Assembly (NCBI RefSeq): GCF_900129635.1
Contig: NZ_FSRB01000002.1
Location: forward strand, 1,020,727-1,084,726
Length of the DNA: 64,000 bases
Source of the DNA: Singulisphaera sp. GP187
GTDB lineage: Bacteria > Planctomycetota > Planctomycetia > Isosphaerales > Isosphaeraceae
Direction of reading: 5' to 3'
Both the position numbers and the translations under genes were made by a program. Below the pieces are notes generated by a model. That model saw only the letters and a program-made list of their open reading frames with translations. It made no database searches and was not told the origin of the DNA. Below are positions 63,024-64,000 of this stretch, piece by piece (position 1 is the stretch's first letter; the number at the start of each line of letters is the position of its first letter).

Positions 63024-64000
63024 TCAGGCGATGATCTCCTTGACGACGTCCCCGCTGACGTCGGTGAGGCGGTAGTCTCGGCCGACGTGACGGAAGGTGA
63101 GACGCTCGTGGTCGAGGCCGAGCAGGTGGAGGATCGTGGCGTGGAAGTCGTGGACGTGGACGCGGTCTTGGGCGACGGCCACGCCGTAGTCGTCGGTCGC
63201 TCCGTGGACGATCCCCCCCTTCACGCCGCCGCCGGCCAGCCATGACGAGAAGGCCTGGTGGTGGTGTTCGCGGCCGGCGTGACCGGCCTGTTCGTGGTAT
63301 GGGGTGCGGCCGAACTCGGTGGTCCAGACGACCAACGTGTCGTCGAGCAGACCGCGCTGCTTGAGGTCGGTGAGGAGGCCGGCGATCGGGCGGTCGACCT
63401 TCTGGGCGAGTCCGGCGTGGTCTTGCATGTTGCCGTGCGAGTCCCAGTTGCCCGACGATCCGGTGTCGATCAACTCGACGAACCGAACCCCCCGCTCGGT
63501 GAGCCGGCGGGCGACGAGGCACTGCCAGCCGAACCCGGTCGTCTGACCGCGTTCGAGGCCGTACAGGGCGAGCGTGGCGGCGGACTCTCCCGAGAGGTCG
63601 AAGGCGTGAGGCGCTTCGTTCTGCATTCCGAAGGCGGTCTCGAACGACCGGATGCGGGCTTCGAGCGCGGAGTCGGCCGAGCGCTCGGCGAGGTGGCGGC
63701 GGTCGGCCCGCGCGATCAGGTCAAGCTCACGCTTCTGCCGGGTCTCGACCGAGATCAGAGGGCGGATATTGGGGATCGGCGTCGGACCGGGGACGACATG
63801 GGTGCCCTGGTGGCAGCCGGGAAGGAAGTCGGACGCCCAGGTCTGTGTGCCGGCGTACGGGGCGGCGGGGGCGATGACCATGAATGACGGCAGGTTGTGG
63901 TTCTCGGTGCCGAGGCCGTAACTGACCCAGGCGCCGATGCTCGGCCGGGCGAAGGTGAACGACCCGGTGTGCATGCCGAGCGTGCCTTCGTAATGGTTCG
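63024..64000 (-). CDS. DUF1501 protein, C-terminal part (5' end outside window)
   Basis: The frame continues past the window edge (RNHYEGTLG precedes the internal Met), so the N-terminus with its usual Tat signal is missing. The visible 325 residues are typical DUF1501: GSWVSYGLGTE-like opening, RQKRELDLIARADRRHL, GFGWQCLVARRLTERGVRFVEL, WDSHGNM, TLVVWTTEFGRTP, and GREHHHQAFSSWLAGGG, related to the alkaline phosphatase/sulfatase fold. In planctomycetes these secreted proteins accompany DUF1549/DUF1553 cytochrome-like partners, which would be upstream, outside the window. Function is unproven. Confidence 0.92.
   Translation of the reverse strand, partial: NHYEGTLGMHTGSFTFARPSIGAWVSYGLGTENHNLPSFMVIAPAAPYAGTQTWASDFLPGCHQGTHVVPGPTPIPNIRPLISVETRQKRELDLIARADRRHLAERSADSALEARIRSFETAFGMQNEAPHAFDLSGESAATLALYGLERGQTTGFGWQCLVARRLTERGVRFVELIDTGSSGNWDSHGNMQDHAGLAQKVDRPIAGLLTDLKQRGLLDDTLVVWTTEFGRTPYHEQAGHAGREHHHQAFSSWLAGGGVKGGIVHGATDDYGVAVAQDRVHVHDFHATILHLLGLDHERLTFRHVGRDYRLTDVSGDVVKEIIA

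Overview
The window looks like a high-GC chromosomal segment from a planctomycete, probably of the Isosphaeraceae/Gemmatales type. That placement is inferred from gene content: a DUF1559 pseudopilin-like protein, a DUF1501 protein, a LEPR-XLL giant surface protein, a Ser/Thr kinase with an HGD/DFN active site, a CBM9 protein, a vitamin-B12-dependent ribonucleotide reductase, and the DUF2344 - RNase E/G - L21 gene order. No tRNA, rRNA or CRISPR array was seen.

Region 1 (1-8,640) is an accessory zone full of mobile DNA. It holds the 3' part of an IS630-type transposase, two apparently identical 1,320-bp ISAzo13-type elements in opposite orientation (each with its own TTA target duplication and a probable -1 frameshift in its transposase), a 526-bp element with 18-bp inverted ends, a RAYT (Y1/HUH) transposase unit bounded by inverted repeats and sitting against an IS66 orfA remnant, and further IS debris. 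Between them lie a small lipoprotein, a DUF1559 protein and an AT-rich secreted protein of unknown function.

Region 2 (8,768-22,788) is a surface/secretion region. A 2,427-residue LEPR-XLL, Ig-like, FG-GAP and YD/RHS-repeat protein is read leftwards and flanked by homopolymer tracts. Divergent from it is a glycosylation cluster: a TPR protein with a C-terminal Cys motif, a GT2-sulfotransferase fusion, a GT2-GT2-TPR protein, and a GT4 transferase with a 4-bp overlap.

Region 3 (22,875-37,214) is core. It has an LctP-type lactate permease, then a run of HPF, PtsN-like EIIA, HPr and enzyme I (a regulatory-type PTS with no sugar permease here), then DUF2344 protein, RNase E/G with an approximately 590-residue disordered insert, L21, and NrdJ. 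Strong intrinsic terminators follow L21 and NrdJ.

Region 4 (37,273-48,440) mixes small or unknown genes (DUF3500-like, two short planctomycete-type proteins, a DUF4432 epimerase-like protein) with a decaying catabolic locus: an NtrC C-terminal fragment, an intact ThDP decarboxylase, a di-haem cytochrome c broken by an amber codon and a frameshift, an intact aldehyde dehydrogenase, and a 56-codon stub of an NADH dehydrogenase. A small NlpC/P60-like protein follows.

Region 5 (48,698-64,000) carries a Zn/Cd-type P-ATPase divergent from a RicT/PSP1 protein with a Cys/Gly-rich tail, a membrane Ser/Thr kinase with TPRs, a CBM9 protein, a GT39-like membrane glycosyltransferase, three tandem paralogous small membrane proteins, glycerol kinase, a PQQ-type sugar dehydrogenase, a large intergenic inverted repeat, and the 3' part of a DUF1501 gene that leaves the window.
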